The notes below the pieces were generated by a model. The model ran no database searches. It worked only from the letters and a program-made list of their open reading frames with translations, and was not told the DNA's origin. A DNA stretch of 64,000 nucleotides from NCBI RefSeq assembly GCF_022026395.1, contig NZ_CP041767.1:2636501-2700500 (forward strand), given 5' to 3'. The DNA is from Brevibacillus brevis (GTDB lineage: Bacteria; Bacillota; Bacilli; Brevibacillales; Brevibacillaceae). Position numbers and translations under genes: made by a program. Shown here one piece after another: positions 16,051 through 26,376 of this stretch; within the stretch, counting starts at the first letter, position 1; every line of letters begins with the position of its first letter.

Positions 16051-17859
16051 GTGAATAAAAGCAAAACACTGCCGAAACGCAGTGACGTCCCCGCTGAATA
16101 CAAATGGCGTCTTGAGGACATGTATCCCACGGATAATGATTGGGAAGCGGACGTTCAAAAAGTAAAACAGCTCACAGAAAAAATCGCAGCAATGAAAGGC
16201 TCTCTGGCTACTTCCGGTAAACAGTTGCTGGCCGTGTTGACTCTGCAAGATGAATTGTTGAAGACGCTTGACCAAGTGTACGTCTATGCACGTATGCGCC
16301 GTGACGAAGACAATGCGAATAGCAAGTATCAAGGGCTAACCGACAGAGCGACCAGCCTGAGCACGCAAGTATACGGTTCCATTTCGTACATACAGCCGGA
16401 GATTTTGGCGATTCCGACGGAAGACTTGCAAACGTGGATCAAAGAAGTAGAGGGTCTTGAGCACTACCGCATTTTGTTGGAAGAGATTACTCGCTTCAAG
16501 CCACATACGTTGTCCGCCGAGGAAGAAGCATTGCTGGCAAACATGAGTGAGCTTGCGTCCTCGCCTTCTAAAATTTTTGGGATGCTCAACAACGCTGACA
16601 TGAAATTTCCGATGATCACCGATGAAAACGGCGAGGAAGTCGAGCTGACCAAGGGACGCTATACGCAGTTCATGGAAAGCAAAGACCGACGCGTGCGCAA
16701 AGAAGCATTCGAAGCGTTGTACAGTACGTATGGCAAGTTCCGCAATACGATCGCAGCCTCGCTGACATCTGCCATCAAAGGGGATGTTTTCTACGCGCGG
16801 ACGAGAAAATATCCGTCTGCCCTGTACGCAGCCTTGTTTGCCGACAATGTGGAGCTCCCTGTGTACGATAACCTGATTGCAACGATCCACGAGCATCTTC
16901 CGCTTATGCACCGTTACATTGCCTTGCGCAAAAAATTATTGGGTGTAGATGAATTGCACATGTACGATTTGTACGTGCCGATTGTACCTGAGACGGACAT
17001 GAAAATCCCGTATGACCAAGCTGTCTCAACGATCAAAGAAGCACTTCATCCACTGGGTGAGGAGTACGGTCGCATTTTGGAAGAGGGCTTTTCCAACGGT
17101 TGGATCGATGTGCATGAAAACGAAGGGAAGACAAGCGGAGCTTACTCATGGGGCGCTTATACGTCGCATCCGTTTGTCCTCATGAACTATCAGGACAACG
17201 TCAACAACATGTTTACGCTCGCCCATGAGATGGGGCATGCTTTGCATAGCTACTATTCCAATCACGCACAGCCTTACACGTATGCTGATTACAAGATTTT
17301 CGTAGCAGAAGTAGCCTCCACATTGAATGAAGCACTTCTGATGAATCATTTGCTCGAGACGACGACAGACAAGAAACAACGTATGTACCTGATCAATCAC
17401 TATCTGGAGCAGTTCCGTGGCACCGTATTCCGTCAAACCATGTTTGCTGAGTTTGAGAAAATTGTGCACGCAAAAGAAGAGCAGGGAGAGCCGCTGACAG
17501 CCGAATCTCTCAGTACGATTTACCGTGAGCTCAATGTTGCCTATCACGGTCCAGATATGGTCGTAGACAGCGAAGTTGATTTGGAATGGGCACGGATACC
17601 TCATTTCTATCGCGGATTCTATGTGTATAAGTACGCGACTGGCTTCTCGGCCGCGACGTCTCTTTCGAAGCAGATTTTGGAGGAAGGTCAGCCAGCCGTG
17701 GATCGTTATTTGCAGTTCCTCAAGGGCGGCAGCTCGGATTATCCGCTCAATCTGCTCAAGGGCGCCGGAGTAGATATGACGTCGCCAACACCAATTGCAG
17801 AAGCATTGAGTGTCTTCAAGGAATTGCTCGAAGAACTGGAACAGCTGGTCGAACAATAA
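16051..17859 (+). CDS. pepF: oligoendopeptidase F
   Basis: Zinc endopeptidase of family M3B that cuts short peptides in the cytoplasm. The 602 residues counted from GTG 16051 are typical of the family. GTG 16051 has a good ribosome site GAGGGAG (16036-16042); ATGs at 16000 and 16027 lie further upstream without one. The N-terminal helical domain starts PAEYKWRLEDMYP. The zinc site HEMGH is at residues 392-396, with the third Glu ligand expected about 28 residues later in VAEVASTLNE. Single gene with its own promoter and terminator. Confidence 0.94.
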   Translation: MNKSKTLPKRSDVPAEYKWRLEDMYPTDNDWEADVQKVKQLTEKIAAMKGSLATSGKQLLAVLTLQDELLKTLDQVYVYARMRRDEDNANSKYQGLTDRATSLSTQVYGSISYIQPEILAIPTEDLQTWIKEVEGLEHYRILLEEITRFKPHTLSAEEEALLANMSELASSPSKIFGMLNNADMKFPMITDENGEEVELTKGRYTQFMESKDRRVRKEAFEALYSTYGKFRNTIAASLTSAIKGDVFYARTRKYPSALYAALFADNVELPVYDNLIATIHEHLPLMHRYIALRKKLLGVDELHMYDLYVPIVPETDMKIPYDQAVSTIKEALHPLGEEYGRILEEGFSNGWIDVHENEGKTSGAYSWGAYTSHPFVLMNYQDNVNNMFTLAHEMGHALHSYYSNHAQPYTYADYKIFVAEVASTLNEALLMNHLLETTTDKKQRMYLINHYLEQFRGTVFRQTMFAEFEKIVHAKEEQGEPLTAESLSTIYRELNVAYHGPDMVVDSEVDLEWARIPHFYRGFYVYKYATGFSAATSLSKQILEEGQPAVDRYLQFLKGGSSDYPLNLLKGAGVDMTSPTPIAEALSVFKELLEELEQLVEQ

Positions 17860-17876
17860 AATGGATCAAATCCTAA

Positions 17877-17913
17877 AGGCAGTTCAGGTCTATGACTTGA
17901 CTGCTTTTTTTTT
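17877..17913 (+). terminator. intrinsic terminator after pepF
   Basis: GCAGTTCAGGTC / GACTTGACTGC with a three-base loop and nine T residues. Confidence 0.9.
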
Positions 17914-17942
17914 GTAAATTTTTCTTCGAGATCGTCCAATAA

Positions 17943-17965
17943 AAGGTAACTTTCCCAGTTATCTT
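17943..17965. promoter_or_regulatory. inverted repeat upstream of RND pump genes
   Basis: AAGGTAACT-N5-AGTTATCTT, arms matching at eight of nine positions. The dyad and its place between the pepF terminator and the efflux genes fit an operator for a repressor of the TetR/MarR kind. No such regulator is adjacent, so the reading is tentative. Confidence 0.35.
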
Positions 17966-18108
17966 ACGTATCTATTTATGCGCTGTTCGGAACTGTTATC
18001 CGTCTCGGGGCGGAGATGAATTTCCACCCGCTGACTGTTTTGCAGCAGAGGTAAAAACTGGCACAATTACGCCATGAGGAATGATTGTGAAAATTTGGAG
18101 GAATTCTT

Positions 18109-19332
18109 GTGAAAAAACGGGCATCCATTATTCTGGCTTCGGTCATGTTGGTCGCTGCTGGTTGTTCAGCACCAGCACCAGAGGCACCGCAGCAGACAGA
18201 GGCAAAGGCGAAGGTAGTAGAGGTTGTAAAGGTACAAAAGGCAACAAAGCCAGTGATGCTCGCAGTCACAGGGATGGTGGAAGCCAAGCGTGACGCGGTA
18301 CTGTCATTTGGTACAGGCGGAACAATCTCAGCGATCTCCGCGACCAAAGGAGCAAAAATCGCGCAGGGTCAGTTATTGGCCACATTGGATACGCGTTACC
18401 ACCAAAAAGAAATTGCAGCGGCACAGGGGCAGGTAGAGGAAGCAGCAGCGCGTAAAATCAAGACGTTAAAAGGTGCGACAACAGAAGCACTTGAACAGAA
18501 ACGTTTGCAAGTAAAAAGTGCGCAAGACAGCCTGGATAAAGCAAAGCAGGATCTCGCAACAAGTGAGAAGCTGTTTGCCGGTGGAGCCATTTCGCAAAAC
18601 GAAATAAATGCAAGTAAACGGGCTTTTACGCAAGCAGAGATTACACTGCGTGACGCTCAGCTATCTCTAAATGAGCTACAAAAAGGAGCAGAGCCAGAAG
18701 ATGTCATGGTCGCCAACGCATCGATTAAAGCTGCTGCAGGCGGTGTAGACCGTGCGAAGAAGAGCTTGGATGATGCTAAAATTCAGGCGCCATTTGCGGG
18801 AACAGTCGTGGATGTAAGGCTGCAAAGGGGAGAGCAGGCTTCTCCAGGTCAAGAAATTATTCGTATTGTCGATTTGTCTGACGTAAAAGTAACCTTGGAT
18901 GTCTCCAATGAATTGATCGGTCAATTCCGTGAGAAAACGAAGGTGCAGGCTTTGTCGGACGATGGTAAGAAAAGTGAAGGAACCATTGCATTTATATCTC
19001 CAGTTGTGAACAAGGATACAGGGAAGTACCGCGTCGAGATCACGATTCCGAATGCAGATGGTTACTGGCGTGGAGGAATGGCCGCGACAATTGAGGTACC
19101 GCGCCAAGTGAATGGCTTCCTCGTGCCGCTGGAAAGTGTCGGCGTGAGTCAAACCGACCATTACGTGATGGCAGTCGAGAATGGGCTGACTGTAAGAAAA
19201 CCAGTGAAAACCGGTCAAATGGTCGGAGACTCTATCGAAATCGTATCTGGAGTGAAAGAAGGCGACCAGCTCCTTAGCAGTGGAATTACATTCTACGTCG
19301 AAGGGCAAAAAGTAGAGGCGAAGGGAGAATAG
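18109..19332 (+). CDS. RND efflux adaptor subunit, lipoprotein (HlyD/AcrA-like)
   Basis: 407 residues. Membrane fusion-type subunit of an RND exporter. Signal peptide with lipobox VAAGC (Cys19) is followed by an Ala/Pro/Glu linker, so it is anchored outside the membrane. A barrel-sandwich half (about 45-95) and a helical hairpin with Ala/Lys/Gln-rich coiled coil (about 100-200) lead to the second lipoyl half (APFAGTVVDVRLQRGEQASPG, split here as APFAGTVVDV then RLQRGEQ) and beta-barrel. Start is GTG 18109 after TTGGAGG. Only four bases separate it from the pump gene. In Gram-positives such pairs resemble YknX/SwrC partners; the substrate is unknown. Confidence 0.88.
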   Translation: MKKRASIILASVMLVAAGCSAPAPEAPQQTEAKAKVVEVVKVQKATKPVMLAVTGMVEAKRDAVLSFGTGGTISAISATKGAKIAQGQLLATLDTRYHQKEIAAAQGQVEEAAARKIKTLKGATTEALEQKRLQVKSAQDSLDKAKQDLATSEKLFAGGAISQNEINASKRAFTQAEITLRDAQLSLNELQKGAEPEDVMVANASIKAAAGGVDRAKKSLDDAKIQAPFAGTVVDVRLQRGEQASPGQEIIRIVDLSDVKVTLDVSNELIGQFREKTKVQALSDDGKKSEGTIAFISPVVNKDTGKYRVEITIPNADGYWRGGMAATIEVPRQVNGFLVPLESVGVSQTDHYVMAVENGLTVRKPVKTGQMVGDSIEIVSGVKEGDQLLSSGITFYVEGQKVEAKGE

Positions 19333-19336
19333 TTAC

Positions 19337-22300
19337 ATGAACAAGATGATTCTCTTTTTGCTTAAGAGACAACTGATTGTCTATTTGTTTACTTTTTTGC
19401 TCGTCATTGCCGGACTGGGGTCCTTGTTTAGCTTTAATATTGAATTGGTACCGAAAACGAACTTCCCGGACATTTTTGTTCGGATATCGGGTGGGTCACT
19501 TCCTCCTGAAGAGATGGAAGAGAAAATAACGAAAAAAGTAGAACAAGAGCTAAAATCGATTAATGATATTAAAAAATATTCTTCTTCAACGAGTGCTGGG
19601 CACGTAAGTATCAATATTTCTGCGAACGAAGGAAAAGGCGAGCAAGTCAAGCAAGATGTGCAAAATGCCGTTAACCGCCTTCGCAATGGGTTCCCGAAAG
19701 CCATTGATTCCGTAGAAGTCAACCAGAGCAGCTTTGGTGGCGAACAGATGATTGACTATGCTCTCGTAGGTGCTGATCCGAAGACGATGCTGAGTCTGGC
19801 CAAAACATCGATCAAGGACCGCATTGAGGAAATCGAGGGAGTCAAGGAAGTATCGGTTTCTGACCGAAGCTTCGAAAATAAAATTGCCATTTCTCTGTTG
19901 CCTGAGCGATTGAATGCATATCAAACCAATCCTGCAGCAGTCATCTCGCAACTGCAGGATACGAACTGGAAACAAGGGATTGGGACGCTGGAGAACAAAG
20001 GTTTTGACACAGTAGTCATGATCGACAATTCGTACCAAAACGCGGAGGAAATGAGAGCTCTGTCGATCGATACGCCGAAGGGGGCGGTTTCCCTAGATCA
20101 GCTCGCAGACATTGAAGACCTGCGTGGAAAAGTGAAGGATCAAGTAGCGCTTACAAACAGCTCCGTTTTTGTTCATTTGAGCGTTACACGATCGGATGGT
20201 TATGATTTGATTACCACGCAAGCGAAGGTAGAAGAGGTTGTTCGCGAATTAAATGCAGAAGCGAATGGCAAATATACCATCAAAGTCATGTTTGAAGGAG
20301 CTTCCTTCATTAAGCATGCGGTTTCCAACCTCAGTCGTGATGTGATGATCGGTGGAGCGCTTGCGATTATCATCCTGTTCGTTTTCCTTCGTAACTGGAG
20401 GGTTACTCTCGTTATTGCAACGACGCTGCCACTCTCTGCTTTGATGACATTTATCGCGATGAAAATCGGCGGGTACAACATTGACATGATCAGCTTGTTG
20501 TCCTTGAGCTTATCCGTCGGATTGATTGTTGACGCCGCGATTGTGGTGCTGGAGAGTATTTATCACTATCGAGAGAAAGGCGAGGAGCTCAAACAGGCGA
20601 TTGTAAAAGGAACGAGAGAAGTACTGACGCCTGTGTTTACTTCGCAGCTTACGATTATTATCGTTTTCTTGCCGCTCGTCCTTGCAGATTTTGAAGACTG
20701 GCTCAAACCGATTTTGGGAACAATCGCGTTTACCGTGTCTGCCGCCATTATCGCTTCAACAATCGCCGCATTCTTTTTTGTTCCCGTATTCTCCAATCGC
20801 TTCTTGCAAAAGGATAAGCACGTTTCGCTAGAAGGTGAAGGGAAAGAACACTTTATCATCCGTACGTTCAGCGGACTTTTGCAAATTGCGATTAGACATC
20901 GCGTCAAAACGATTTTACTGGCGATTTTGATGCTAGTCGGATCAGCATTCCTTACGCCAATGATGAAAACTGGCCAAGGGATCAATCCAAATGAAAATAT
21001 CATTTTTGCCAATATTGACATGCCGATTGGGTCTACACTGGAAAAAACACAAAAAGCAGCTGTAGCCGGGGAAGATGCGCTGCGGAAAATCCCCGAAATT
21101 AACGATGTATTCTTCTTTGCTTCCAAGGAAAGTGCAGAGTTATTCATTTCCTTGATTCCGAAAACAGAAAGAACAAGGGATAAGGAAGCTTTGAATGAAG
21201 ATATCAACAATATTTTGAATGGCTTGCCAGGAATTGAAACGGTCTCTATGTCTTACGGACAACAGGGTGGCAGTGCGCCGATCCAATTGGAAATCTTCGG
21301 GGACGACATGGAGCAGATGAGCAAGATCGCTACCGATCTGGAAGGAATGCTTTCTACCATCTCCGGTGTCGGCAACATTCGCAACGACTTTAAAGAAGGC
21401 AAGGAAAAGGTCACGTTATTGCCAAAAGAAGAAGCTCTCGCAAGGCTGAATGTAGATCATCGTTCGCTGTTACAACAATTGAGCGTGCTGATTGGCAGCC
21501 AACAAATTACTTCTATCACGCAGGACGGAATCGAAGTGAACGTAGTGGCTAAAATGCCTGATAACTGGCTGAAGCACCCGGATCAACTTAAAAACGTCAT
21601 GGTGAGTGCGAAAAATGGTGCAGCAGTGCCTTTGGTTGATTTGGTAGAGATGACCTATAGCAAATCTCCCGTTACGATTCAGCACAAAAAAGGCGAGCGG
21701 ATCATCACCGTTTCCGCTGAGCTTCAAGGTGGCGATTTGGCCGGAGTTGGTCGTGAGATCGGAGAGAAGCTCCCAGGTGTAGTCATTCCAGCAGGCTACA
21801 AAGTAGAGATCGCCGGAAAATTGAAAGAACAAAGCACGAATATGACACAAGCGATCTTTGTATTCGTTGGTGTACTTGCCTTGATCTATGTCGTCATGGT
21901 TGCTCAGTTCGGACGTCTTTCCCAGCCGTTTATCATCATGCTGACCATTCCAATGGCACTGGTCGGTGTCGTGTTAGGATTCGTCCTTACACAGCGGACT
22001 TTCGGTGAAATGGCGATGATTGGGATTATCATGCTGGTTGGTATCGTCGTTTCCAATGCGATTCTTCTGATCGACCGGATCAACTTGCTCCGCAAGCGTG
22101 GAATGGATACAGCCGAAGCCATTATCCAAGGAACCAAAGAACGAATTCGTCCTGTTATCATGACGAAGCTGACGGCGATTCTCGGGATGCTGCCGATGGG
22201 ACTTGCGATGGCGGAAGGCTCTGATTTGGAGGCACCGCTCGCAACTGCTGTAATCGCTGGCTTGATCTTCCATACCATTGTTACGCTGGTGCTCGTTCCT

Positions 22301-22432
22301 GTCCTGTACTCCCTGTTTGAGGGGGCGAAGGAAAAAAGACTGGCGCGCAAAGCGGTTCGTCAAGCGAAGCGAGAAGCAAAACGAGAGGCAAAACAAAACA
22401 AAGACAAGAACGTACCTCCGACAGAGGTATAG
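19337..22432 (+). CDS. RND family efflux transporter (SwrC/AcrB-like)
   Basis: 1031 residues, full-length RND permease powered by proton influx. It has 12 expected transmembrane helices: one at 12-32, a block at about 330-500, one near 525, and a block at about 835-1010. Two large extracytoplasmic porter domains lie between them. The TM4 region carries SVGLIVDAAIVVLE, in which an acidic residue serves as proton relay. A basic tail with repeated R-x-A-K ends the protein. SwrC of Bacillus subtilis, which resists surfactin, is the nearest well-known type. The partner adaptor is encoded just upstream. Terminator follows. Confidence 0.92.
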   Translation: MNKMILFLLKRQLIVYLFTFLLVIAGLGSLFSFNIELVPKTNFPDIFVRISGGSLPPEEMEEKITKKVEQELKSINDIKKYSSSTSAGHVSINISANEGKGEQVKQDVQNAVNRLRNGFPKAIDSVEVNQSSFGGEQMIDYALVGADPKTMLSLAKTSIKDRIEEIEGVKEVSVSDRSFENKIAISLLPERLNAYQTNPAAVISQLQDTNWKQGIGTLENKGFDTVVMIDNSYQNAEEMRALSIDTPKGAVSLDQLADIEDLRGKVKDQVALTNSSVFVHLSVTRSDGYDLITTQAKVEEVVRELNAEANGKYTIKVMFEGASFIKHAVSNLSRDVMIGGALAIIILFVFLRNWRVTLVIATTLPLSALMTFIAMKIGGYNIDMISLLSLSLSVGLIVDAAIVVLESIYHYREKGEELKQAIVKGTREVLTPVFTSQLTIIIVFLPLVLADFEDWLKPILGTIAFTVSAAIIASTIAAFFFVPVFSNRFLQKDKHVSLEGEGKEHFIIRTFSGLLQIAIRHRVKTILLAILMLVGSAFLTPMMKTGQGINPNENIIFANIDMPIGSTLEKTQKAAVAGEDALRKIPEINDVFFFASKESAELFISLIPKTERTRDKEALNEDINNILNGLPGIETVSMSYGQQGGSAPIQLEIFGDDMEQMSKIATDLEGMLSTISGVGNIRNDFKEGKEKVTLLPKEEALARLNVDHRSLLQQLSVLIGSQQITSITQDGIEVNVVAKMPDNWLKHPDQLKNVMVSAKNGAAVPLVDLVEMTYSKSPVTIQHKKGERIITVSAELQGGDLAGVGREIGEKLPGVVIPAGYKVEIAGKLKEQSTNMTQAIFVFVGVLALIYVVMVAQFGRLSQPFIIMLTIPMALVGVVLGFVLTQRTFGEMAMIGIIMLVGIVVSNAILLIDRINLLRKRGMDTAEAIIQGTKERIRPVIMTKLTAILGMLPMGLAMAEGSDLEAPLATAVIAGLIFHTIVTLVLVPVLYSLFEGAKEKRLARKAVRQAKREAKREAKQNKDKNVPPTEV

Positions 22433-22440
22433 TGATTTGC

Positions 22441-22477
22441 AAGAGAAGGGGAGTATATGCTGTACCCCTTCTCTTTT
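22441..22477 (+). terminator. intrinsic terminator of RND operon
   Basis: AAGAGAAGGGG / CCCCTTCTCTT stem with terminal T-run. Confidence 0.88.
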
Positions 22478-22556
22478 GCTTTTCCTTCGTCTGAAAGTTC
22501 TGTAGAATAAAGAGATCAAGATACATACCTGAGTGAACCATGAAAGGAGCAAGCAT

Positions 22557-23345
22557 ATGGATCTATTTTTGCAAGGAAAAACGGCTCTGGTACTCGCCTC
22601 GTCAAAAGGCTTGGGCAAGGCAACAGCTCAGTGCCTCGCCGAAGAAGGAGCGAATGTCACGATATGCGGTAGAGATGAAGCTGCTCTGGAAATCGTTCGA
22701 GCTGAGATCGAACAGGCTACTGGAAAATCACCTCTTGCTGTAACAGTGGATGTGACAAAGGAGGAAGATATCAAGCGAGTTGTGGAAGAAACGGTCAAGC
22801 ATTTTGGCAGCGTCGATATATTAATTAACAATTCAGGTGGGCCTGCAACAGGCAGATTTGATCAGCTCACCGACGAACAGTGGATGCAAGCCTTCCAGCT
22901 AAATTTGCTCAGCTATGTACGTGCTATTCGTGCTGTTTTGCCCCATATGCGAGCGAACCAATTTGGCAGAATCATCAACTTCGCTTCCTCGTCCTTTAAA
23001 CAGCCGATTGAGAATTTACTTCTTTCCAATACGTTTCGTACAGGGGTATTGGGCCTTTCCAAGACGCTTTCTTCAGAACTCGGACCAGATGGGATTCTGA
23101 TTAACACCATTGGACCTGGCAGAATTGCGACGGATCGGGTGGCACAACTGGATGGGTTTACCGCAGAGGCGAAGGGCATCAGTGCTGATGAAGCAAGGGA
23201 AAATTGGGAGAAGCAAATCCCATTGGGCAGATACGGTCAGCCTGACGAGTTTGCTCGCATGGTGACGTTTTTGGCTTCGCCAGCAAACAGCTACGTGACA
23301 GGTCAATCCTTCCTCGTCGATGGAGGCTTGATCCGCGCGATCTAA
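22557..23345 (+). CDS. atypical short-chain dehydrogenase/reductase
   Basis: 262 residues with a classical SDR Rossmann fold. The cofactor loop is ASSKGLGKA (residues 13-21), the NNSGG strand is present (about 89-93), and a C-terminal V-D-G-G-L ending follows. The catalytic Tyr-x-x-x-Lys is not found. Aligned on the following G-L-S-K-T-L helix, the place reads Ser-Asn-Thr-Phe-Arg, so Tyr is replaced by Ser and Lys by Arg. The protein may be a different kind of reductase or a non-catalytic relative. ATG at 22557 after AAAGGAG is preferred to one 24 bases upstream. It precedes the yajQ gene by 20 bases and is likely co-transcribed. Confidence 0.85.
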   Translation: MDLFLQGKTALVLASSKGLGKATAQCLAEEGANVTICGRDEAALEIVRAEIEQATGKSPLAVTVDVTKEEDIKRVVEETVKHFGSVDILINNSGGPATGRFDQLTDEQWMQAFQLNLLSYVRAIRAVLPHMRANQFGRIINFASSSFKQPIENLLLSNTFRTGVLGLSKTLSSELGPDGILINTIGPGRIATDRVAQLDGFTAEAKGISADEARENWEKQIPLGRYGQPDEFARMVTFLASPANSYVTGQSFLVDGGLIRAI

Positions 23346-23365
23346 TAAAAGAGAGGAGAATTCAT

Positions 23366-23857
23366 TTGAGTAAAGAGAGCTCATTTGATATCGTGTCCAA
23401 AGTAGAGTTGTCCGAAGTGAACAATGCGATTCAGACCGCATTAAAGGAAATAGAAAATCGCTTTGACTTCAAAGGAAGCAAGAGCAGTATCTCCTTGGAA
23501 AAGGAAGAGCTCGTCCTCGTCTCCGATGATGACTTCAAGCTCAGTCAGGTAAAAGACATTTTGCTTGGCAAGCTCGTCAAACGGGATGTCCCGATCAAAA
23601 ACCTTGACTACGGCAAAATTGAACCGGCAGCGGGCGGCACTGTCCGTCAGCGTGTCAAGCTGGTGCAAGGGATCGACAAAGACAATGCGAAAAAGATCAA
23701 CAGCATCATCAAAGATACAGGACTCAAAGTGAAAACACAGATTCAAGACGATCAAATTCGTGTGACAGGAAAAAGCAAAGACGAATTGCAGCAAATCATC
23801 AACGCGATTCGCAAGGCTGATCTGCCGTTGGAAGTACAATTTATTAACTATCGCTAA
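23366..23857 (+). CDS. yajQ: YajQ family nucleotide-binding protein
   Basis: 163 residues, full-length UPF0234/YajQ. It begins S-S-F-D-I-V-S-K-V and contains [10 protein letters not shown] and the C-terminal repeat ending V-Q-F-I-N-Y-R, all hallmarks of the family. Two ferredoxin-like domains are expected. Relatives bind nucleotides, tRNA or cyclic-di-GMP; the role in Firmicutes is not settled. Start is TTG 23366, seven bases after GAGAGGAG, the only start that gives the conserved N terminus. Confidence 0.93.
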   Translation: MSKESSFDIVSKVELSEVNNAIQTALKEIENRFDFKGSKSSISLEKEELVLVSDDDFKLSQVKDILLGKLVKRDVPIKNLDYGKIEPAAGGTVRQRVKLVQGIDKDNAKKINSIIKDTGLKVKTQIQDDQIRVTGKSKDELQQIINAIRKADLPLEVQFINYR

Positions 23858-23984
23858 CTACTTGCTGAAAAGCTAACTTTTTGAGCAGTGAACTACTAGA
23901 AAAGTTTTTGCTTCTAACTCTCTTCACTCTCGCATATGCATGTACAAATAAGTGACAAGCACTTGCGAAAGGGAGAGTAGAGAC

Positions 23985-24461
23985 ATGAAGGTCTTTATTA
24001 TCAGTATGCGCAATCTCATTTTAGGCGGAATTGTTTTTCTTGTAGCACTGGTGGCGGGAATCGTACTTTTGGTCAAAGATCCCCTGAGCGTCTCGGACTC
24101 TTATCGACCGTCAGATCCATCTGCTTCTGTTACAGCGACGGCTCCCGTGAACCAGCCAGCAGGGTCAGAAAAGCCGGCACTGAATATGGCGGTCAAGGTG
24201 GATGGGACGACGGCAGAAGTATCCTTGCTAACGGAGAACTTCACGTTTGTCCAGGATAATGGCGAATTGGCCGAAGCCCCAGTTTTTGGAGAGGGACACG
24301 CACATTTATACCTGAATGGCGAACCAAAAGGGATGATTTATCAACCAGAGTTTTTACTGAAAAAGTTGCCCAAGGGAGAGCATGAAATTCGCGTAGAGCT
24401 CAACTACAGCAACCATCTGCCATATAAGATAGAGACTACGAAAAAAATCGTTGTGAAGTAA
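23985..24461 (+). CDS. membrane-anchored extracytoplasmic domain protein
   Basis: 158 residues with an N-terminal transmembrane helix (about residues 9-30), a Ser/Thr/Ala/Pro linker (about 40-65) and a beta-rich outer domain of about 90 residues. The domain contains E-G-H-A-H-L-Y-L-N-G and L-P-K-G-E-H-E-I-R-V-E-L. This pattern recalls small immunoglobulin-like domains such as DUF4399 or YtkA-type proteins, some linked to copper, but I cannot assign a family. The ATG at 23985 after AAGGGAGAG is chosen over one 33 bases upstream because it directly precedes the anchor helix. Single gene with its own terminator. Confidence 0.75.
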   Translation: MKVFIISMRNLILGGIVFLVALVAGIVLLVKDPLSVSDSYRPSDPSASVTATAPVNQPAGSEKPALNMAVKVDGTTAEVSLLTENFTFVQDNGELAEAPVFGEGHAHLYLNGEPKGMIYQPEFLLKKLPKGEHEIRVELNYSNHLPYKIETTKKIVVK

Positions 24462-24469
24462 AACAGATC

Positions 24470-24499
24470 GCGTTCCACAAAAGGGACGCTTTTCTTTTT
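24470..24499 (+). terminator. intrinsic terminator
   Basis: GCGTTCC / GGGACGC stem with six-base loop, then TTTTCTTTTT. Confidence 0.82.
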
Positions 24500-24602
24500 G
24501 GGAGGAGAAATCGCATTTTATCAAGGAACACGAGAAAAAGAAGGGATTGTGGCGGAAAGGAAGAATCCTACAGAATAGTCTGAATGTTTTGGGGGTGCTT
24601 GT

Positions 24603-26261
24603 ATGATTCATATGACCACAATCGGCAACATGTTAGACGACACAGCTAGTAAGTATCAGGAAAAGGAGGCTCTGGTTTATCACGAACGAGGGCTTCGCTA
24701 TACGTTTGGAGAATTTCAAGCGATATGCAATCAGGCAGCGCGGGGATTTATGTCTCTTGGCATTCAAAAAGGGGACAATATCGCGATTTGGGCGACCAAT
24801 GTGCCTGAATGGGTGATTTCGCAATTTGCCACAGCGAAAATGGGTGGCGTGCTGGTAACGGTTAATACGAGTTACCGGGTGCATGAACTGGAATATTTGC
24901 TGCGTCAATCAGAGTCGACGACGCTTCTCTTAATGGATTCCTATCGCGATGCGAATTATCTTGCCATGATTCAGGAGATTTGCCCGGAGTTACAGACATG
25001 TGAACCTGGAGCGTTACAATCCAAAAGGCTTCCGCATTTAAAAAATGTCATCTATCTAGGGAATGAGCGACAACCCGGAATGTTTTCGTGGAGTGATTTG
25101 CTCGAGCGTGCTTCACGGGTCACCGAAGAAGAGCAGATGGCACGCCAGGCGACGCTTTCACCTGATGATGTTATCAATATGCAGTATACATCCGGCACGA
25201 CTGGTTTTCCAAAGGGAGTCATGCTGTCGCACGTCAATATCGTCAACAATGCCATCAAAGTAGCGGAATGTCAGCGGCTCGGGTTAGAGGATAAGGTGTG
25301 CATTCCGGTTCCGTTTTTCCACTGCTTTGGCTGTGTGATGGGGACCTTGGCATGTGTGGCGACAGGTGCAACGATGGTTCCAGTCATCGCCTTTGATCCC
25401 GGCGTTGTACTTGCGGTTGTGGAGGCCGAACGCTGCACAGCACTGTACGGTGTGCCTACGATGTTTATTGCCGAGCTGAACCATCCGACGTTTGCCGAGC
25501 GAGATCTCAGCTCGCTGCGTACAGGCATCATGGCTGGTTCTTTATGCCCGATTGAGGTCATGAAGAAGGTCGTCGATCAAATGGGAATCCGTGACATTAC
25601 GATAGCGTACGGTCAAACGGAAGCTTCTCCTGTCATCACACAGACTGTACCAGAAGATTCCCTCGAGCGAAAAGTATCCACTGTCGGTCGTTTGCATGCA
25701 GAAGTAGAAGCAAAAATCATCGATCCAGCGACAGGTGATATTTTGCCGCCAGGTGTACAAGGCGAACTGTGTACGCGAGGATATTTGGTTATGAAGGGCT
25801 ATTACAATATGCCAGAGGAGACAGTCAAGGCCATCGATCACGAAGGCTGGCTACATACCGGAGACTTGGCAACCGTCGATGAAGAAGGCTACTATCAGAT
25901 TACAGGCAGGCTTAAAGACATGATCATACGCGGAGGGGAAAATATTTATCCTCGTGAAGTAGAAGAGTTCCTCTATACACATCCAAAAGTGCTGGACGTC
26001 CAGATAGTAGGTATACCGGATGCCAAATACGGAGAGCAGGTATTGGCGTGCATTCGGGTAAAGCCCAACGAGACGTTGTACGAGGATGAGGTGCGGGACT
26101 ATTGCGAAGGGAAGATTGCTCATTACAAAATTCCTCGCTACATACAGTTTGTAGACGAATATCCGATGACCGCTTCCGGTAAAATACAAAAGTTCAAGCT
26201 GCGGGAGCAAGCGTTGCAGCTGTTTGGACAAAGCGATCCAAATCAAACGGGAACTGCATAG
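24603..26261 (+). CDS. AMP-forming acyl-CoA synthetase
   Basis: 552 residues, ANL superfamily. It activates a carboxylic acid, probably a fatty acid, with ATP and joins it to CoA. The P-loop motif [11 protein letters not shown] (about residues 196-206), the adenine-binding YGQTEASP (about 339), the hinge [17 protein letters not shown] and the C-terminal catalytic Lys in SGKIQKFK are all intact. It resembles FadD/YngI-type enzymes of Bacillales. The ATG at 24603 follows GGGGGTG. It stands alone between terminators, so nothing nearby narrows the substrate. Confidence 0.9.
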   Translation: MIHMTTIGNMLDDTASKYQEKEALVYHERGLRYTFGEFQAICNQAARGFMSLGIQKGDNIAIWATNVPEWVISQFATAKMGGVLVTVNTSYRVHELEYLLRQSESTTLLLMDSYRDANYLAMIQEICPELQTCEPGALQSKRLPHLKNVIYLGNERQPGMFSWSDLLERASRVTEEEQMARQATLSPDDVINMQYTSGTTGFPKGVMLSHVNIVNNAIKVAECQRLGLEDKVCIPVPFFHCFGCVMGTLACVATGATMVPVIAFDPGVVLAVVEAERCTALYGVPTMFIAELNHPTFAERDLSSLRTGIMAGSLCPIEVMKKVVDQMGIRDITIAYGQTEASPVITQTVPEDSLERKVSTVGRLHAEVEAKIIDPATGDILPPGVQGELCTRGYLVMKGYYNMPEETVKAIDHEGWLHTGDLATVDEEGYYQITGRLKDMIIRGGENIYPREVEEFLYTHPKVLDVQIVGIPDAKYGEQVLACIRVKPNETLYEDEVRDYCEGKIAHYKIPRYIQFVDEYPMTASGKIQKFKLREQALQLFGQSDPNQTGTA

Positions 26262-26271
26262 GATGAGGTTC

Positions 26272-26303
26272 AAGCGCTAGGGAGATGCTCCTGGCGCTTT
26301 TTT
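26272..26303 (+). terminator. intrinsic terminator after acyl-CoA synthetase
   Basis: AAGCGCTAGGGAG / CTCCTGGCGCTT stem followed by six T residues. Confidence 0.85.
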
Positions 26304-26312
26304 AGATAGTTC

Positions 26313-26341
26313 TTTACTTTCGAGCAACTCTTGACTAAGAT
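26313..26341 (+). promoter_or_regulatory. probable sigma-A promoter of GNAT gene
   Basis: TTTACT (26313-26318), 17-base spacer, TAAGAT (26336-26341), 35 bases upstream of the start codon. Confidence 0.45.
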
Positions 26342-26376
26342 AAGTGGAAATCAAAATAGGAGAGGTGCAGCCAAGC

